From: Schizophyllum amplum
Taxonomy: Eukaryota > Basidiomycota > Agaricomycetes > Agaricales > Schizophyllaceae
Assembly: GCA_007026445.1 (NCBI GenBank)
Contig: VDMD01000039.1
Location: 124,001 to 188,000, forward strand
Direction of reading: 5' to 3'
DNA: 64,000 bases
Positions 46,186 through 58,021 of this stretch are shown piece after piece (the first letter of the stretch is position 1; the number at the start of each line of letters is the position of its first letter). A program made the translations under genes and the position numbers. The notes beneath the pieces are model-generated. The model did no database searches. It had not been told where the DNA came from and worked only from the letters and a program-made list of their open reading frames with translations.

Positions 46186-48434
46186 CTACGCCTCGCTCGG
46201 CAGGCGCCAGTAAACCCAGTCCGCAGGCAAAGGGGGAGCTTGCGGAGCAGGCCAGGCATCGTCCTGTACGACGGTGCTTTCAGTATCGCGTGGACAAACA
46301 GACGTTGCGATGGATGGCACAAAGGGCAACGGCAGCAATTCGCGCTCCTCCATGTAGCGCTTCCTCTCTCGCTCGGCCCTCGCGAGCGTATATGCTGCGT
46401 GCGGGATGTTCCGTGCGTACACGTCCATCCTGGTATCGCTTTCAAGCGCGACCTCCGAGTTGCTCGATTCGACGACCTGACCGAGCTCGAGCGGAATAGA
46501 CTGACTTGTCTGGTCTTTGCCCGCCGTAACGGTCAGCACCGATTGGTCGGCGTCGTCTTCGCAATGCATATCGCTATCAGGAGATGCGCGCCCACGCTGC
46601 ACTTCCGCGCCGGCAGTCGAGATATCGTCGAGGACGTCGATGCCGAGGGAACTTTTCGCGGGAGTGGGAGAAGCAGTGGGGGTGTCGTCCGCGATGACAG
46701 CGTCGTTCTCGCACGCTGTGCCAGCATCAGACCACTCCGCCTCAGCAAGGCTGACGGCAGAGGCGTCAGGAGACTGTATCTGCTGCGAAAACCGTAGACC
46801 CGAGGGTTGGAAAGCCGGCGCTGTCGCTGACAGGCGGCGACGATGTGACGGATGAGGAGGGAATTCCGGCACAGCGTTTATAAAACTGGAATGCCTTCCG
46901 GAAAGGCCACGTTCATCAGCTGGGTGCAAGACGCTGCTGCGGGAATCGATAGCATATTCTTCCTGCCTGACAAAATGCGGAGGTGTCGCCCGTCTGAAAG
47001 GAGGGACATACAACGAATTATTCGGCGGAGGAGAAAGGTACGTGCTCTGCGCATGAGGAACGTACGGACCGCGTGGCGTTGGAGCGTGAAGGTTCCTGCG
47101 TTGGACGGCATGACCGGGCGCGCTGCCTTTCCGTGAGTACGTGTGAGTTTGCGTTGGATCAAACATATAAGGATCCACGCCATCCCCCTGCCACGTCTGT
47201 CCGTTGAGCCACATAGGTGAGCTTGTCTGCGTGAAAGACTGCAGCGGCCGATTACAGTCAACGCGCTGCAAGGGAGGCGAGAGGGATAAAGGCGACACGG
47301 CCCGTAAGGCATCCGAGAAGGGGTACTGGAAGGACGTAGGGAGTGTCGACACAGGCGGCGCTGGAGAACGATGATGAACGGACGGGTCCCGCGCCAGTGC
47401 AGGCACCGCAGGGACGGCCGGGCGTATGGTGGCGACCGATCCCCGGGACTGCGGTCGCGCTGAGGCGACTTCCTGAAGAGCAGTATACTCTGCAGGTCTC
47501 AGATTCTTCTCGCGTTTGAGTATCTGCACCTGAGGTATGGGTCTGCCCGAGTCCCGAGTGTCACCTGAGAGTCGCTGCGTCACCATAGGTCTGACACCGG
47601 ACGTCGACGCTGGCGCGACCGCCACGCGCTCTTGCGCGATGCTCCTCTGGTCTTTTGCTGCCCAGGCGCTCGACGAAGGTATCATCGGGGGTGCGATCCC
47701 GCATGGCGAATCGTTATGGAGCAAGCTGTGGGCCGGTAGGAGCGACTGTTGATTGTCCGGGGCGGTGATCTCGTCGACGGTCCCCAGACGCGCCCTAGCC
47801 TTTTCAATGACTCCAATTGCTACGCGAGCTGCATTCATGCGAGCACCAGCGACCTTGTCAGCACGCGACGGGCGTAGCGGGGACTCCAGAAACAGCGGCG
47901 TAGTTTCGACATCCGCACCGTACTTAGTCTCAGAAGTAGCCTTCGAGGGCCCTTCTTGTCCTCCACGCGGCTTCACCGGCACAGTGACACGCACGGCGTC
48001 TCCCGTCAAGCTGCGCTGACTGCCCTCGAAGGTCCCGCGCGAGCTGCCCGTGCTGTGGCGCCGCGCAGAGGTAGACATAGCCTTCGAAACAGCTTGCGGA
48101 ACAGTATGTCGTCTGATGACAATCGTACCGTCGGCGTTCGCTCTGCTCAGCGAAGCAGGATATCGCTTTCGCGTGACGGGCGGGACCGGCGGCAAATCGG
48201 GTGTCGCCTCAGGAGCAAGGCTCCGAGCCACAGAGTCCTTGTAGGTGTTCTTCTGCTGCGAGGCCTGATCAGGATCCACGCGAGCCGTAGGCGGCGCAGC
48301 ACCGTCATTCTGTAAGTATGGATATCAGCCGTCGTAGACAAGGGTATACCGCGATGTCGGTCACACACCTCTGCCACCGAGATCGGGCCTCCCCGCTGCT
48401 GGGAAGACGTGCTTCTCAGGACTATTCCACTCAT
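46186..48434 (-). CDS. Hypothetical disordered protein, 729 aa
   Basis: Two exons, 48434-48369 (MSGIVLRSTSSQQRGGPISV) and 48309-46186, joined by a GT-AG intron of 59 nt with a CTGAT branch site. The first ATG in frame is in the small exon; without it the frame would begin at a GTG. The protein is Ser/Pro/Arg/Ala-rich and probably largely disordered. A helical island is GARMNAARVAIGVIEKARAR, and the C-terminus is the more ordered ARNIPHAAYTLARAERERKR followed by LPADWVYWRLPSEA. No signal peptide or known domain. A TATA box lies about 104 nt upstream. I do not recognise the family. Confidence 0.75.
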
Positions 48435-48537
48435 TCGAGCTCGAACATTGGATGGAAGAAATGTAAGAGAGGGACTGATTAGATGCAAAGCTCGTATGAG
48501 GCAGCACGCGGGGGAGTACAAGGGATGCGATAAGCCA

Positions 48538-48545
48538 CTTTTATA
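48538..48545 (-). promoter_or_regulatory. TATA box of the 729-aa protein gene
   Basis: TATAAAAG on the minus strand, about 104 nt before the ATG at 48434. Confidence 0.65.
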
Positions 48546-49165
48546 TGCGGAGAGCGCTTACCCAGACGGCCATGCCATCTTTATCATGACCCGTTTCCTT
48601 CATCGAGAGGCGAAAGGGAACATAAGCGTGCTGAGACCTGCTGGCCGAAGAGGACTCACAGCCGGTTCTCCGATTGTCAACCTCTCAGTCCTGAGAGTCC
48701 TGTCCCGTACTGCATAGCATATCCAGTGATACGAATGTTCATAACAGTCGGCGACAACGTCCATAAGAGTGGGAAGAGCGAAGGAACTGACAGGGAATCA
48801 ATGTAAGGGGTGACCGGAATATGCCGAACAAGATTCGCACGGATAGGGGCCCAAACATGTTGAACTTGCGCTTCCTATGTAGCTTCCCGAAGCTCCCAGC
48901 TACAGGCCCGTAGGTCCGTAAACACTGTAAGAGGAAGCGGACAGTCCCCATTCATCGAATGGTCAGAAGGAAGGAGCCGTACTTACCACTTGCTGCTGGG
49001 GGGATCACCCAGGGCTTCATGACTATTCGCCTATCATTGTCCATTAAATGAGTTGCATAACTTCACAAAGCATATGGGTAGAGGTATGTGCGAACGACCG
49101 ACAGAGGGATATATATCCTGTTACTTAAAATAGAGAAAGAGACCACGCATTCCCAGGGCAACAAC
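48546..49165. other. Intergenic region
   Basis: Nothing recognised on either strand. Confidence 0.5.
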
Positions 49166-50458
49166 TCACTCCCAAACAAGCTTGCCGTGCTCATCCACGG
49201 TCGCAGTCATGCCGCCGCTCTGCTTGCCCTTCCCCTTCGCGTACTGCTCCATCATCCGCGTCTTCTCGAGCTCGCGCTTGTGCTTGGCGAGCGTGGCTAG
49301 GCGCTCGGCCTCAGCGTCGGCCTTCGAGGCCTTTTCCGCCTCGCGCTTCTTGGCATTTTGGCGCTGGCGCTTGGAGAGGGTGTCGGAGTCCTTCTGGGCG
49401 ATGGATCCAGGTGTAGAAGGTCGGTCCACCTCTGCGGACGACGTTAGTTCACGGCGAAAGGAGCGGAAGGGCGGCAAACGCACTGGAACGGCTCCGGCTT
49501 TTCACGACGCCCCAGCCATCATCTTCCCCGTCGGCGTCGTTTCCACCACCCTCCACTTGCACGTCTTCGTAGTCTGCCCAGGAGAACCCAGACGCGGGCT
49601 TCTCGTCGGGACGGGGAGTGACACGCATCACGCGCGCTAGAGTGGGGTTCTCGGGCGTTTCGAGCATGCTGAGGTTAAGGTGAGCGTGGTGAGACAAGAC
49701 AGATATCACAACACGCACTCTGCGACGCCCGTCTTTGGCGCCTTAGGGACGAGCTTCTCTGCAAGCGTCTTGGGTGCTTCCTCCTCGCTCTCCTCTTCCG
49801 TGCGCTCCGCGACAGGGGAGTCTGTCCCAGTGATGGAGGAAGCCGCCCCGGTGTCGCTGGGGTTGGCGCCCTCAGACGGAGACGCGCCCGTGGCAGCCTT
49901 GCCGCGACGCGCCTCGACGCGAGTCCACTCGCCGTCCGTGTCGATCGCCGCGAAAGACTGCGACATGTCCGGCTTGGACTGCTGCTTCTTCCCCTTCTTC
50001 GACTTGGGTGCAGAGGCGGGGACGGCGGCAGCGACGACAGGAGGGGGTGCGGGTGCAGGCGCAGGGGTATTTGGCCGGCTGTCGGCGGTGTCCGCGCCAG
50101 AGCCGGCACTCTTCCCCTTCTTGTTCTTCTTCTGCTTCTTCTTCCCGCTGGTCTGAGGCGCTGCCGCGACCTGGGGCTCGGGCTCGAACTGGCCGGGAAT
50201 GACATCCGGGAAGTCGACCACCTTGGGTGTCGCTAGCGGTTCCTTTGCTGTTGCCGGCGTGAAGGACGCGAGGGCCGCGCTTGACTTCTTCTTCTTCGCC
50301 TTCTTAGGCGCCGTTGCCGATGAGCTGGCATCCGTCGTCTGCTGCGCAGGCGCCTCCGCCTTCGTTCCTCCGAGCATTGAGTACCCGACCCCTGCAGCGC
50401 CCGCAAAGACGGCTGCTACGACGACCTCCGAGGGTATCTGGCTCTGCACGACGCCCAT
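49166..50458 (-). CDS. Hypothetical single-span membrane protein with a charged C-terminus, 396 aa
   Basis: Exons 50458-49719, 49668-49484, 49431-49166, all GT-AG. The N-terminus has one likely membrane segment (SEVVVAAVFAGAAGVGYSML). It is followed by Lys-rich clusters (PKKAKKKKSSAALA, GKKKQKKNKKGKSAG), Ala/Pro-rich linkers and FAAIDTDGEWTRVEARRGK. Exon 2 holds NPTLARVMRVTPRPDEKP and SGFSWADYEDVQVEGG with GWGVVKSRSR. Exon 3 is a strongly charged helix (SKRQRQNAKKREAEKASKAD, LATLAKHKRELEKTRMMEQY) ending TATVDEHGKLVWE. The alternation of basic clusters with a membrane anchor suggests an ER- or ribosome-associated protein, but this is inference and I do not know the family. Confidence 0.78.
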
Positions 50459-51404
50459 GACTGCGAAAGAAAGAACGAGGGTGGAGAGCTTGTGAGAGGT
50501 AAGAAAGAGCTTGCGAACAAGAGACTGAAGTCGCGTCAGGAAGCGCCAGCGCTGACGCAATCCACGTGTAAGCACGTGCAGCGCGTACATGCGCACTCAC
50601 AAGCACCCACAAATAGTCCACAAAGGTGTCCCAGCAACGAAGGACGTGACCCGCCCTGTATCCGGTGCAGATACGCTCAGGAATGATCAATAAAAGGTGA
50701 CGACACTATCTGCGGACGAAACTGGACACCGTGTTAGGCAAGCAAATCAGAACACTACGCATTCGAAGAGCTTTTCACCAGCTCGGATGCAATGCTAGAG
50801 CAATCAAAAGAAGCACAACGGCCTCAACGCCCCACGAAAGACTGTCACTGTTAGAAGAGGCATAGTTTGAAAGAATAATGGGAGCTAGGATACAGCGATT
50901 TAGAGAGCGAAGCGACGACGGACGAGGTATCTTCGATCGTCGGAGACAGCGTAATGATGTTTGGACTAACGTAGGGTCGTGAACTAGAAGTGATATCAAG
51001 TAAGTAAACAACGCACACGAATAATAGTCCAGTAACTCGCCTGATAAATAATTATACACCACTACGCGACATATGCGAACAAAGACGCAAGCAGCAAATG
51101 AAGCCTCGGTAGGAATCCAAGAAGTGCCAGCAGACCCATACAATTGCGAGTAGCGCGGGCGACCTAAACAAGTGCGACAAGAATCATCAATAGGCGAATG
51201 GTGACAGCGGCCATCCTGGGTGCGTCCCTCGGTGCGACATGCGGAGACAGCGCTACGTACGAGCGACCGAGGAGTATGCGTTCGGCGATATTCCGCTCAT
51301 GCCTCGCCCACGACGCGGACCGCCCGGGCTGCCCTATACAATGCGAGCGGCCCTCCGTGGCCCGCCGGTTCACCTCTCCCGCGAGGGACCTCCATGAGTG
51401 CTCC
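50459..51404. other. Intergenic region
   Basis: About 950 bp between two minus-strand genes. It holds the promoter of the 49166-50458 gene. A 122-codon frame on the minus strand (50775-51143) has no recognisable features and I do not call it. Confidence 0.5.
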
Positions 51405-52739
51405 CTAGTACGCGCTCGCCTGCATCACGTTCGCCATACCGCCCCGCGGGCTGCGGCAGCGCGGGTGACATGTGGTAGGCGCGCTGCTGCTCGCCGGGCC
51501 CATACGCCGGCTGTTCGTGGCTGAGGCTGGGTCGTCGTCGCCCCCCGTCGGCGCGCAGGGCAGGAGGCGCAGGCGCTCGCCCAGCATGAGCGTCTGCGCG
51601 CAGCAGTTTTTTGACTGCGGCTCCGCGGGGCCGGGCCCTGTATTGTACGGGCTCGTGATCGACGCGAGCGAGTGCTTCGCGGCGGCGGGTGGGCTGCGCG
51701 TCGCCGCGGTCGGCGATACGCGCGCGCGCTCGCGGTCGCGGTCGCGGTCGCCCTGCGCGGGCATGTCGTACGGCACGCTGAGCGGCGGGGGAGGCGGCAT
51801 GAGCCCCGCGTGTGGGTGTTGCGGGTACATCCCGCCCCCGCCGGGGTATGGAGAGGGGTTGTCCGGGGCCCCAGGCACGGTCATTTGATAATACGGGGTA
51901 GCGGCCGTGGACCCGGACAGCAGGCGCTGAACGAGGCCCTCAAGATGCTCCACCCGTGCCCTGAGTTCGTCGTGCTCTTGCCGACTGACGTATTTTTCTC
52001 TGTGGTCAACACCGACGTAAGCGGCTCGAAGACGTCCCGTAGCGGCGAACGGAGACATACGTGGGCTCAATGATATTCCAGTGGCATCGGTCTTGCTCTC
52101 CCCGACGACTGCAGGGCGTGCATGGGTGTACCCTGCGCAGGCTGTCAGAATATGGGGGGAATGGTGGGGAAGTTCTCGACGCGCCTGTCGCACTTGATCT
52201 TGCGTCTCTTGCATTCTGGCGGAAGCGGGAGTAGCGTGAATCGGATATGAATGAAGAGGCGTGCGCGGGTGGGGGAAGGTCCGTGGCGGCGTCAATCGAT
52301 GGTGGAGGGAGAGGGTCAGAAGGTCGCTAATGTATGCCTCAAGGCTGAGTAGAAACTCACCAGTGCAACTAAGCGCTTGTCTCCGGCGTTTCTTCTTCGG
52401 CGGACCTTGCTGATCGTCGTCCGGGTCTGATTCCACCATGGGGTAGTCGGACTCGCGCAGGCTGTGCTGCATAGCAGGCATGCCATGGGCGCTGTACGAT
52501 GAGGAGTGCGGCGCGTCCGAGTACCCATATCCGCTCGAGCCCTCTGCGGACGGCATGGGTGGGGGAGGATGACTTGAGGACTGAGGAGGTGATGGGTTGA
52601 GGAAAGGATGGAGGGAACGGATCGGTGGGAGTGACGGTTGGTCATGATGTTGTGACGCGTGTGGCGCATGCAGTTCGCTGAGCGACGCGGTGCGCCGGCG
52701 GAACGCGCTCGAGTGGTGGGGGGACCTGCTAGGATCCAT
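51405..52739 (-). CDS. Zn2Cys6 (GAL4-type) transcription factor, 358 aa, with a probable GC-AG intron
   Basis: Exons 52739-52361, 52215-52185 (31 nt), 52132-52061, 51999-51405. A Pro/Ser-rich leader ends in an acidic patch and a basic run (PPKKKRRRQALSCT), then the binuclear cluster is spread over three exons: SCTECKRRKIKCDR then VHPCTPCSRRGEQDRCHW, six cysteines in standard spacing. NIIEPTEKYVSRQEHDELRA follows, leading into a leucine-containing coiled coil (RVEHLEGLVQRLL) for dimerisation, then a low-complexity tail. Intron 2 has no GT donor in the required phase. GCGCGT after ACAG keeps frame and cysteine spacing, so I infer a GC-AG intron; the GT 3 nt further would shift frame. A TATA box lies about 97 nt upstream. 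Target genes are unknown. Confidence 0.88.
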   Translation of the reverse strand: MDPSRSPHHSSAFRRRTASLSELHAPHASQHHDQPSLPPIRSLHPFLNPSPPQSSSHPPPPMPSAEGSSGYGYSDAPHSSSYSAHGMPAMQHSLRESDYPMVESDPDDDQQGPPKKKRRRQALSCTGEFLLSLEAYISDLLTLSLHHRLTPPRTFPHPRTPLHSYPIHATPASARMQETQDQVRQARRELPHHSPHILTACAGYTHARPAVVGESKTDATGISLSPRMSPFAATGRLRAAYVGVDHREKYVSRQEHDELRARVEHLEGLVQRLLSGSTAATPYYQMTVPGAPDNPSPYPGGGGMYPQHPHAGLMPPPPPLSVPYDMPAQGDRDRDRERARVSPTAATRSPPAAAKHSLASITSPYNTGPGPAEPQSKNCCAQTLMLGERLRLLPCAPTGGDDDPASATNSRRMGPASSSAPTTCHPRCRSPRGGMANVMQASAY

Positions 52740-52835
52740 GTCGGACGCGAAGCGCGGGCGCGCGCACGTTAAGGAGAGTAAGCACGGGCGTGGTGGCGGG
52801 GGCGAGAGAAAAGCAGACGTACGACGGAGTGCATG

Positions 52836-52842
52836 GTTTATA
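52836..52842 (-). promoter_or_regulatory. TATA box of the Zn2Cys6 factor gene
   Basis: TATAAAC on the minus strand about 97 nt upstream of the ATG at 52739. Confidence 0.6.
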
Positions 52843-55763
52843 TGGGACGCCGACAAGCGCAAGATCCCGTGGCTAGACTGCACAGGGACCAGGCGCGTTT
52901 CAACTTTGAAGTGCAATAAATCACCGGTGGAAAAGGATATGCGATGCGTATAAAATAGCACCAAGCGGCCGGACCTGAACGTGAACTGGAAGGGATGAAA
53001 TGTATTGGTGCCGCACTTGTCAGATCTGATATGGCATCACAACAAACCGTGTCGCTGTCCTGAGAAGCACATGAGCTCCCTTGCTGTCCTCGCTAAAGTC
53101 TCTCTCCCGTCGATCCTCTGGCTAGGTTTGGAAGAGTCGATGAAAGTAGGAGGTAAGTGGTAGAGTCGGCAGCGGGTGGAAAACCTTTACGCACGACGAA
53201 TGCACGGATATTACGGATGTTGGTCGGTCATAGGAAGTGACACGTGTTCGGCCCCGATTGCTTTTCCAATTTCCGAGATCCCTTCCCCGCTTGCCCCGGG
53301 ATGTATGCCGGGCGCCCCGCCTGGGGTGCCGAGGTTCGGCACCAAGCTGAGACGCGGGGAATCACAAGAGAAGTGAGCGGGATCCGTCGGCGAGTTCCAG
53401 GCAACTTCAACTTCAACGTTGTTCAACCCAACCCGACAGCTACATTCCACTTACTCAAGTTACCTGGACAGTTGAGACTGTACGATGTTGGTACGATGGT
53501 GCTCGAAGCTGGTCTCTTCTACTGGTGGCTCGTCAGCACAGTTCGCGACGCTCTGGAGCTGCATCTCGGCTGGAGCTAGCGCTTGCTGTATTCAACCTGC
53601 TCTGCAAACACGCCTGTAGCATCCCGCATCTGATAAGTCTAAGGACCGCGACTGCATTGGCGCACAAGGGATGTCGTTGATGAGGAGCCCACCTGATCAA
53701 CGACTACAGATCGATGCGCCACTGCCTGCTCGCCGCGAGTGGGCCTCTTGCATCCCGTGAGCGCGTCGACACACCTCCATAGGCTTGCATGACCGAATAA
53801 TGAGCATGTTCCGCGTGCGCTCTCCCGCCAGCGAATATACAGCGCGGAATCTCCATGCAGCACAGACGGAGCCCGCGTCCGCACCCGCAGATCACGCGCG
53901 CTTCGCGTCTTCGTCTGCGCGTTCAACGCTGTTGCCCCGCGTGTTCTTGACGCGCTACCTCTCTTCCAGCTCTCTTCTACCCCGGACGGTGCCGGCGCGG
54001 ACTGATGCTCTCGCGCTTCGCGCCCGTTAAATCCGCCGCCCCTGGGTTGCGTGAATTCATTCCGTCATCGCGACCAAGGGAGACAAACTGTCGAAGGTCC
54101 AGGAACAGGCCAGGGTCATATGGCTTCGACAGTCAATTCAACTCCCGGGATGAGGCGCGGGGCTCATCTTCCTGCTCTCTGGCGGGGATGAGCTCCACTA
54201 TGGGCAGGTGAGCAGAAGTGGGGAACTCGTGCAGGCCTCACTTACCTTGCAGAATCATCTCCAAAGTCATGAAGGGCATCGATATCGCATCGGGGGCATC
54301 CCCGGCCATAGCCTCCGCCGCCCCCGCAATCGCCTATCACGAACGCCGTCTTCTCCTTCGACGCGTGTACGGTGTAGACGGGCGTCAGGCAGATGCACAC
54401 GGGGCGTCCCGGGCCTTCGTCCGGCACAGAGCGGACCGGAGCGCTCTTTTATTCCTCCAGTAAATTCCGGGCATAGACCCGGGCCCCTATAGTGCCACAA
54501 AATGTATAAATGTGGCTCCCGAGGGTACCTCGTAGGCGGAAAGATCCTAAATCAGGGTGCTGATGAGGCTGTCGGCGACGCCAACAATCCCAAAAGACTT
54601 AGACTCGGACTTACACCCCAGGCAACACCCAGCATGCAACCCGCGTCAGCTCCGCGCTCTTCATACAGACCACGATCCGTATCGCGGGCGACAAGCACGG
54701 AATGAGGCCATAGTCAGTCAATTTGGCGCGCTCACGTACTCATCTGGCACTCATGAAGAGCGGCAACAGGCTATTAAGGCTCCATTTATACCGTCGCGGG
54801 CGTACACGTACATAGCGCGCAGGTCGGACGCTGCGACATAGCGTTGCATGCGCAGGTTGAATTAACCTTGACAGAGTAGGAGCGCTCGAGAAACAGCTTG
54901 GCAGCCGAACTGAATAAAGTTGACATCGCAGTCCAGCGAGCCATGCATGATGGGAAAGATCAACTTGAACTTCCACGTCATCGTTGAACTTGGCTTCGCT
55001 TCCCACGATCACTCGATCAGCCTCCCATCACCTGACCCAATTGCCGGCACTTGCCGAGACGTGGTATAAATTTCCGATCGCCCGTTTTCTCTTCTTCATC
55101 GAAAGTATCACCTGGCTTGTTGATATTTGGGGTCCTTGGCGCGTCAACGCGAGGGTCTTGAACTGTAGCTCAGGGAGACCGACTCCTTCCTCCTAAGATC
55201 GTGCCGGCGGATGTAGGAAGCTGGGGCGGCCCGTTGGGAAGGGACACACCGTTCACGAAGGAGCTCTCGTGGTGTCGTGATCTATCTTGTAGTTTCCTTA
55301 TCCTGTGCTTAGAGTTTGAATTCGAATGGTCTTCATGGACGCGCGCACACTTCTATCACGGAATGGCCTCGCATTGAACTTGCGTTCTCAGCCTAACGTT
55401 AGCCCGTCGAACGAACCAATGGGCGGGCGCACTTGCCTCGAGCCGACTTGTCCATCACGTCCACGCGGACTGCGAGCTTCCCTCTGCTTCCCTTCATTCA
55501 GCGCGTAATCTACGACGTCAAGTCTTTGTGTCGGTCGTGAGTGTCCAAATACTCTGCAAGATCCAATTGCTCACATGAAGTCTTCACATTCCACCCATAG
55601 ATCTACACGTGCAAGTTCGAGTTAAGTACGCTGCGCTGTTTGTACAAGAGTGGAGCAGACAGGTATTCACGGTGAGAAAACAATACAAACATTCCACGAC
55701 ACACGACAATAATCAGCCGCGCAGAACTATGGCGCGGATCCCCGCGCACGCTCCGTCCCCGTC
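52843..55763. other. 2.9-kb region without a supported gene
   Basis: Scanned on both strands. Open frames are short and show no family motif or consistent splicing. At about 55119 a short VDIWGPWRVN resembles a copia-type integrase element but stands alone. The region probably contains old decayed sequence plus the promoters of flanking genes. Confidence 0.45.
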
Positions 55764-56811
55764 CTAATCACGCCGATTTGCATCTCCATACATCGCCAAC
55801 CCCCACGCGTCCGTCCTCGCCCGATAATACGCTGCCTTATCGAAATCGCCCAGGCGCTTGTACAACCCGACCAGCAGCGCCACGCACGTCCCATACGCCG
55901 CCAAAACCTCCAGTCCCGCCCGCTCCAGCTGCATCACCTGCGAGAGACACCGCTCGATTTTCGCCGCGGGCGACGTGATGAACTGGAGGTCCGGCACCCG
56001 GATCCGCGCGCGTACCGCGTCACCCGCCTGTCCGCTCGCGCACGAATGGCAGTTGCAGACGAAGCGGTACAGCTCGAGCTCTGCACGTCGGATGGCCAAG
56101 GGGGCACCAGCGTTGCAGTAGCTGATGCGCAGCTCCTCGCCCGCGCCCACGTTGCGTAGAGCGCGCAGCTCGAGCGCCAATGCCCGACTGTCGAAGTGTA
56201 CCACCGCGTTCGGCGTGCAACTGCAAGGGCATCAGTCCGTGCGTTTCACCCCTGGGCTCTCTAGCCGAGTACCTGTGATTGACGCGCCCCATCAGTGCAC
56301 CGACGGCCAGATAGTCTTGCTCCTTCCCGCTTAGCGACACCCCACGCATGCTGTTTGTCCGGACACGCCGTGCAGCGGGTCGGCCTCCGTTTTGTGGCCC
56401 TACGTCCGACAGCGCCATGAGCGACCTGTGAGCTGCGGGAGGCAGACGCGCCACACACGCCTCCCAATCCTCCTCCGGCGCGGCGGCGGGTACGACGAGC
56501 AGCGGACGCTCCGCTAAGACCAGCTCTCCCGCGGCGAGGTTGCGTACTGCGAAGAGACCAATCCCAGCAGCGCCAGCCGACCTGATATGGTGCGCAGGGA
56601 AGCGGGGACGGCTCACGGGGCACGGGTAGCTGGTCTGGCAGACGAGCTGCTTGTATGTGGTGCGATCAAGCAGCGCGAGGCAGGTGCCGTCCGGATCGGT
56701 GGGCGTCGGGAGGGTGATGAGGAGGTGGCTGTTGTCGAAGGTGAGTCGAGGGTCGCTGGGGCGCGTTGCATTCCCGCGCGATGGCGGGGGGTGGCGTAGG
56801 CCTAGCGGCAT
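55764..56811 (-). CDS. SET-domain protein, SMYD-like, 331 aa
   Basis: Probable protein-lysine methyltransferase. Two exons, 56811-56273 and 56220-55764, with a GT-AG intron that splits the conserved NHSC motif. I start at ATG 56811; the frame upstream has only a TTG. SET features in order are GIGLFAVRNLAAGELVLAER (SET-N), MGRVNHSCTPNAVVHFD (SAM/peptide-binding core), GAGEELRISYC (catalytic end) and a post-SET Cys cluster FVCNCHSC. A C-terminal helical tail (YKRLGDFDKAAYYRARTDAW) is like the TPR-type tail of fungal SET proteins. The MYND finger of animal SMYDs is absent. It is paralogous to the SET gene at 62045-63430. The substrate is unknown. Confidence 0.9.
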
Positions 56812-57910
56812 CGCGGTCAACGCTCAAAGCAAAGGGGGGCCCGCGCGGCTTTTGAGTCGCGCGCCTCTTCCGCAGCACGTCTTGCGTGATGCAAGGGCTG
56901 TCGACTATATCAGCACGAGGTGGGTTCTTTGAATTTACGAGTGGCACGATGGATTGTAACTTCGAGCCTTGCAGTCAAAACTCTGTTTGCAGTGATAGCC
57001 TTGGCGTCATATTGTTCTCGCACGCATGCTTCGCGCTCGGGGATCACTGCGCCGCTATGGATAGTGTATATGGATGCCCCCTCGCCGTGCCTCGTCGAAG
57101 AAATATAAGTTCGCAAATCCTTGAATCCTCTTTCGATGCTGCAGGGCCGCTGTCAGAGGTCAATTTTCTGCCGGTCTTAAACAGGCCACGGAGCGGGAGG
57201 AGCACATCTTCGACATCTGGTGCCGTACAGAACGGCTGTTCCTGGACACTTACGAAGGCCAAGCCGAGTCCAACAGGACGAAAAAATGTGAGCGAACACA
57301 CTGTCAGTGTACGCCTCCGGGAAACACTCACGTACACAGCTAGCATCATCTGCCACATGCACTATCCCTCGCTCGCCTCATCAAGTCGCGTCCAGCACTG
57401 GCCCCAGCTCTTTTTGGCCTTCTTTTTGTCCGGCGATCAAGGATCTGGACTTCAAGATCGGCGACCAAAAAACGCAGGTATCTTCTATCGCCCTTCTGAA
57501 CGAGATCCGAGCCGCCGTCAGGGACTTATGCCCGCCGTATCTCTATCCTCGAACCAAGCGGTCACTGGACAACAGCTCGATGCGGCGTGCCGGGACCGCC
57601 ACGTCAGAACGCGTCGCGTCACAGCATGTTGGACTACAACGTCACAGGCACGTGTTTGGACCTTTTTGTCCTTCTCCTGGTCCGTTTATGGCTTCCCTTT
57701 ATTTCCTTGTTCTGTGATTGGACCAAGCCGCGTGTACGAAGCCAACTCTTTTGTCTGTGTTGCCGCGTGACATGGCTATGACCGTCGTTTCTATTGATGA
57801 TCGCTCCGCAGCAGTGTCTTTATGGCCTCCCAATACCAATCCATCAATCTACGCTGTGTTTGGGACCAAAATCCTGCATACCGATGGGCTTTTTGGCCGA
57901 TCGCCGAAGG
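56812..57910. other. Intergenic region with a long unassigned open frame
   Basis: A plus-strand frame of 294 codons (56886-57770) begins with ATG, but has biased, Ser/Cys-rich content, no recognised domain and no TATA box. I do not call it a gene with confidence. Nothing else is visible. Confidence 0.4.
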
Positions 57911-57918
57911 TATAAAAC
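57911..57918 (+). promoter_or_regulatory. TATA box of the Asn/Gly-rich protein gene
   Basis: TATAAAAC lies 111 nt upstream of the ATG at 58022. Confidence 0.7.
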
Positions 57919-58021
57919 GCTCTCGCGCTGAACGTACTCCAGCAGCTCTCCTATACCGCCCCCAAAGCACTCTAGCTTCAACTCTCGCCCCAACCGCCCT
58001 TCGCACACTAGTCTCAACGCC

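Noticed and set aside
55110..55150. Copia-type integrase fragment (VDIWGPWRVN)
   Set aside because: Only about ten residues match, with no neighbouring integrase, reverse transcriptase or LTR.
56886..57770. Plus-strand open frame of 294 codons between the SET gene and the Asn/Gly-rich gene
   Set aside because: It begins with ATG, but I found no domain, TATA box or exon structure, and its composition is irregular. Kept only as an intergenic note.
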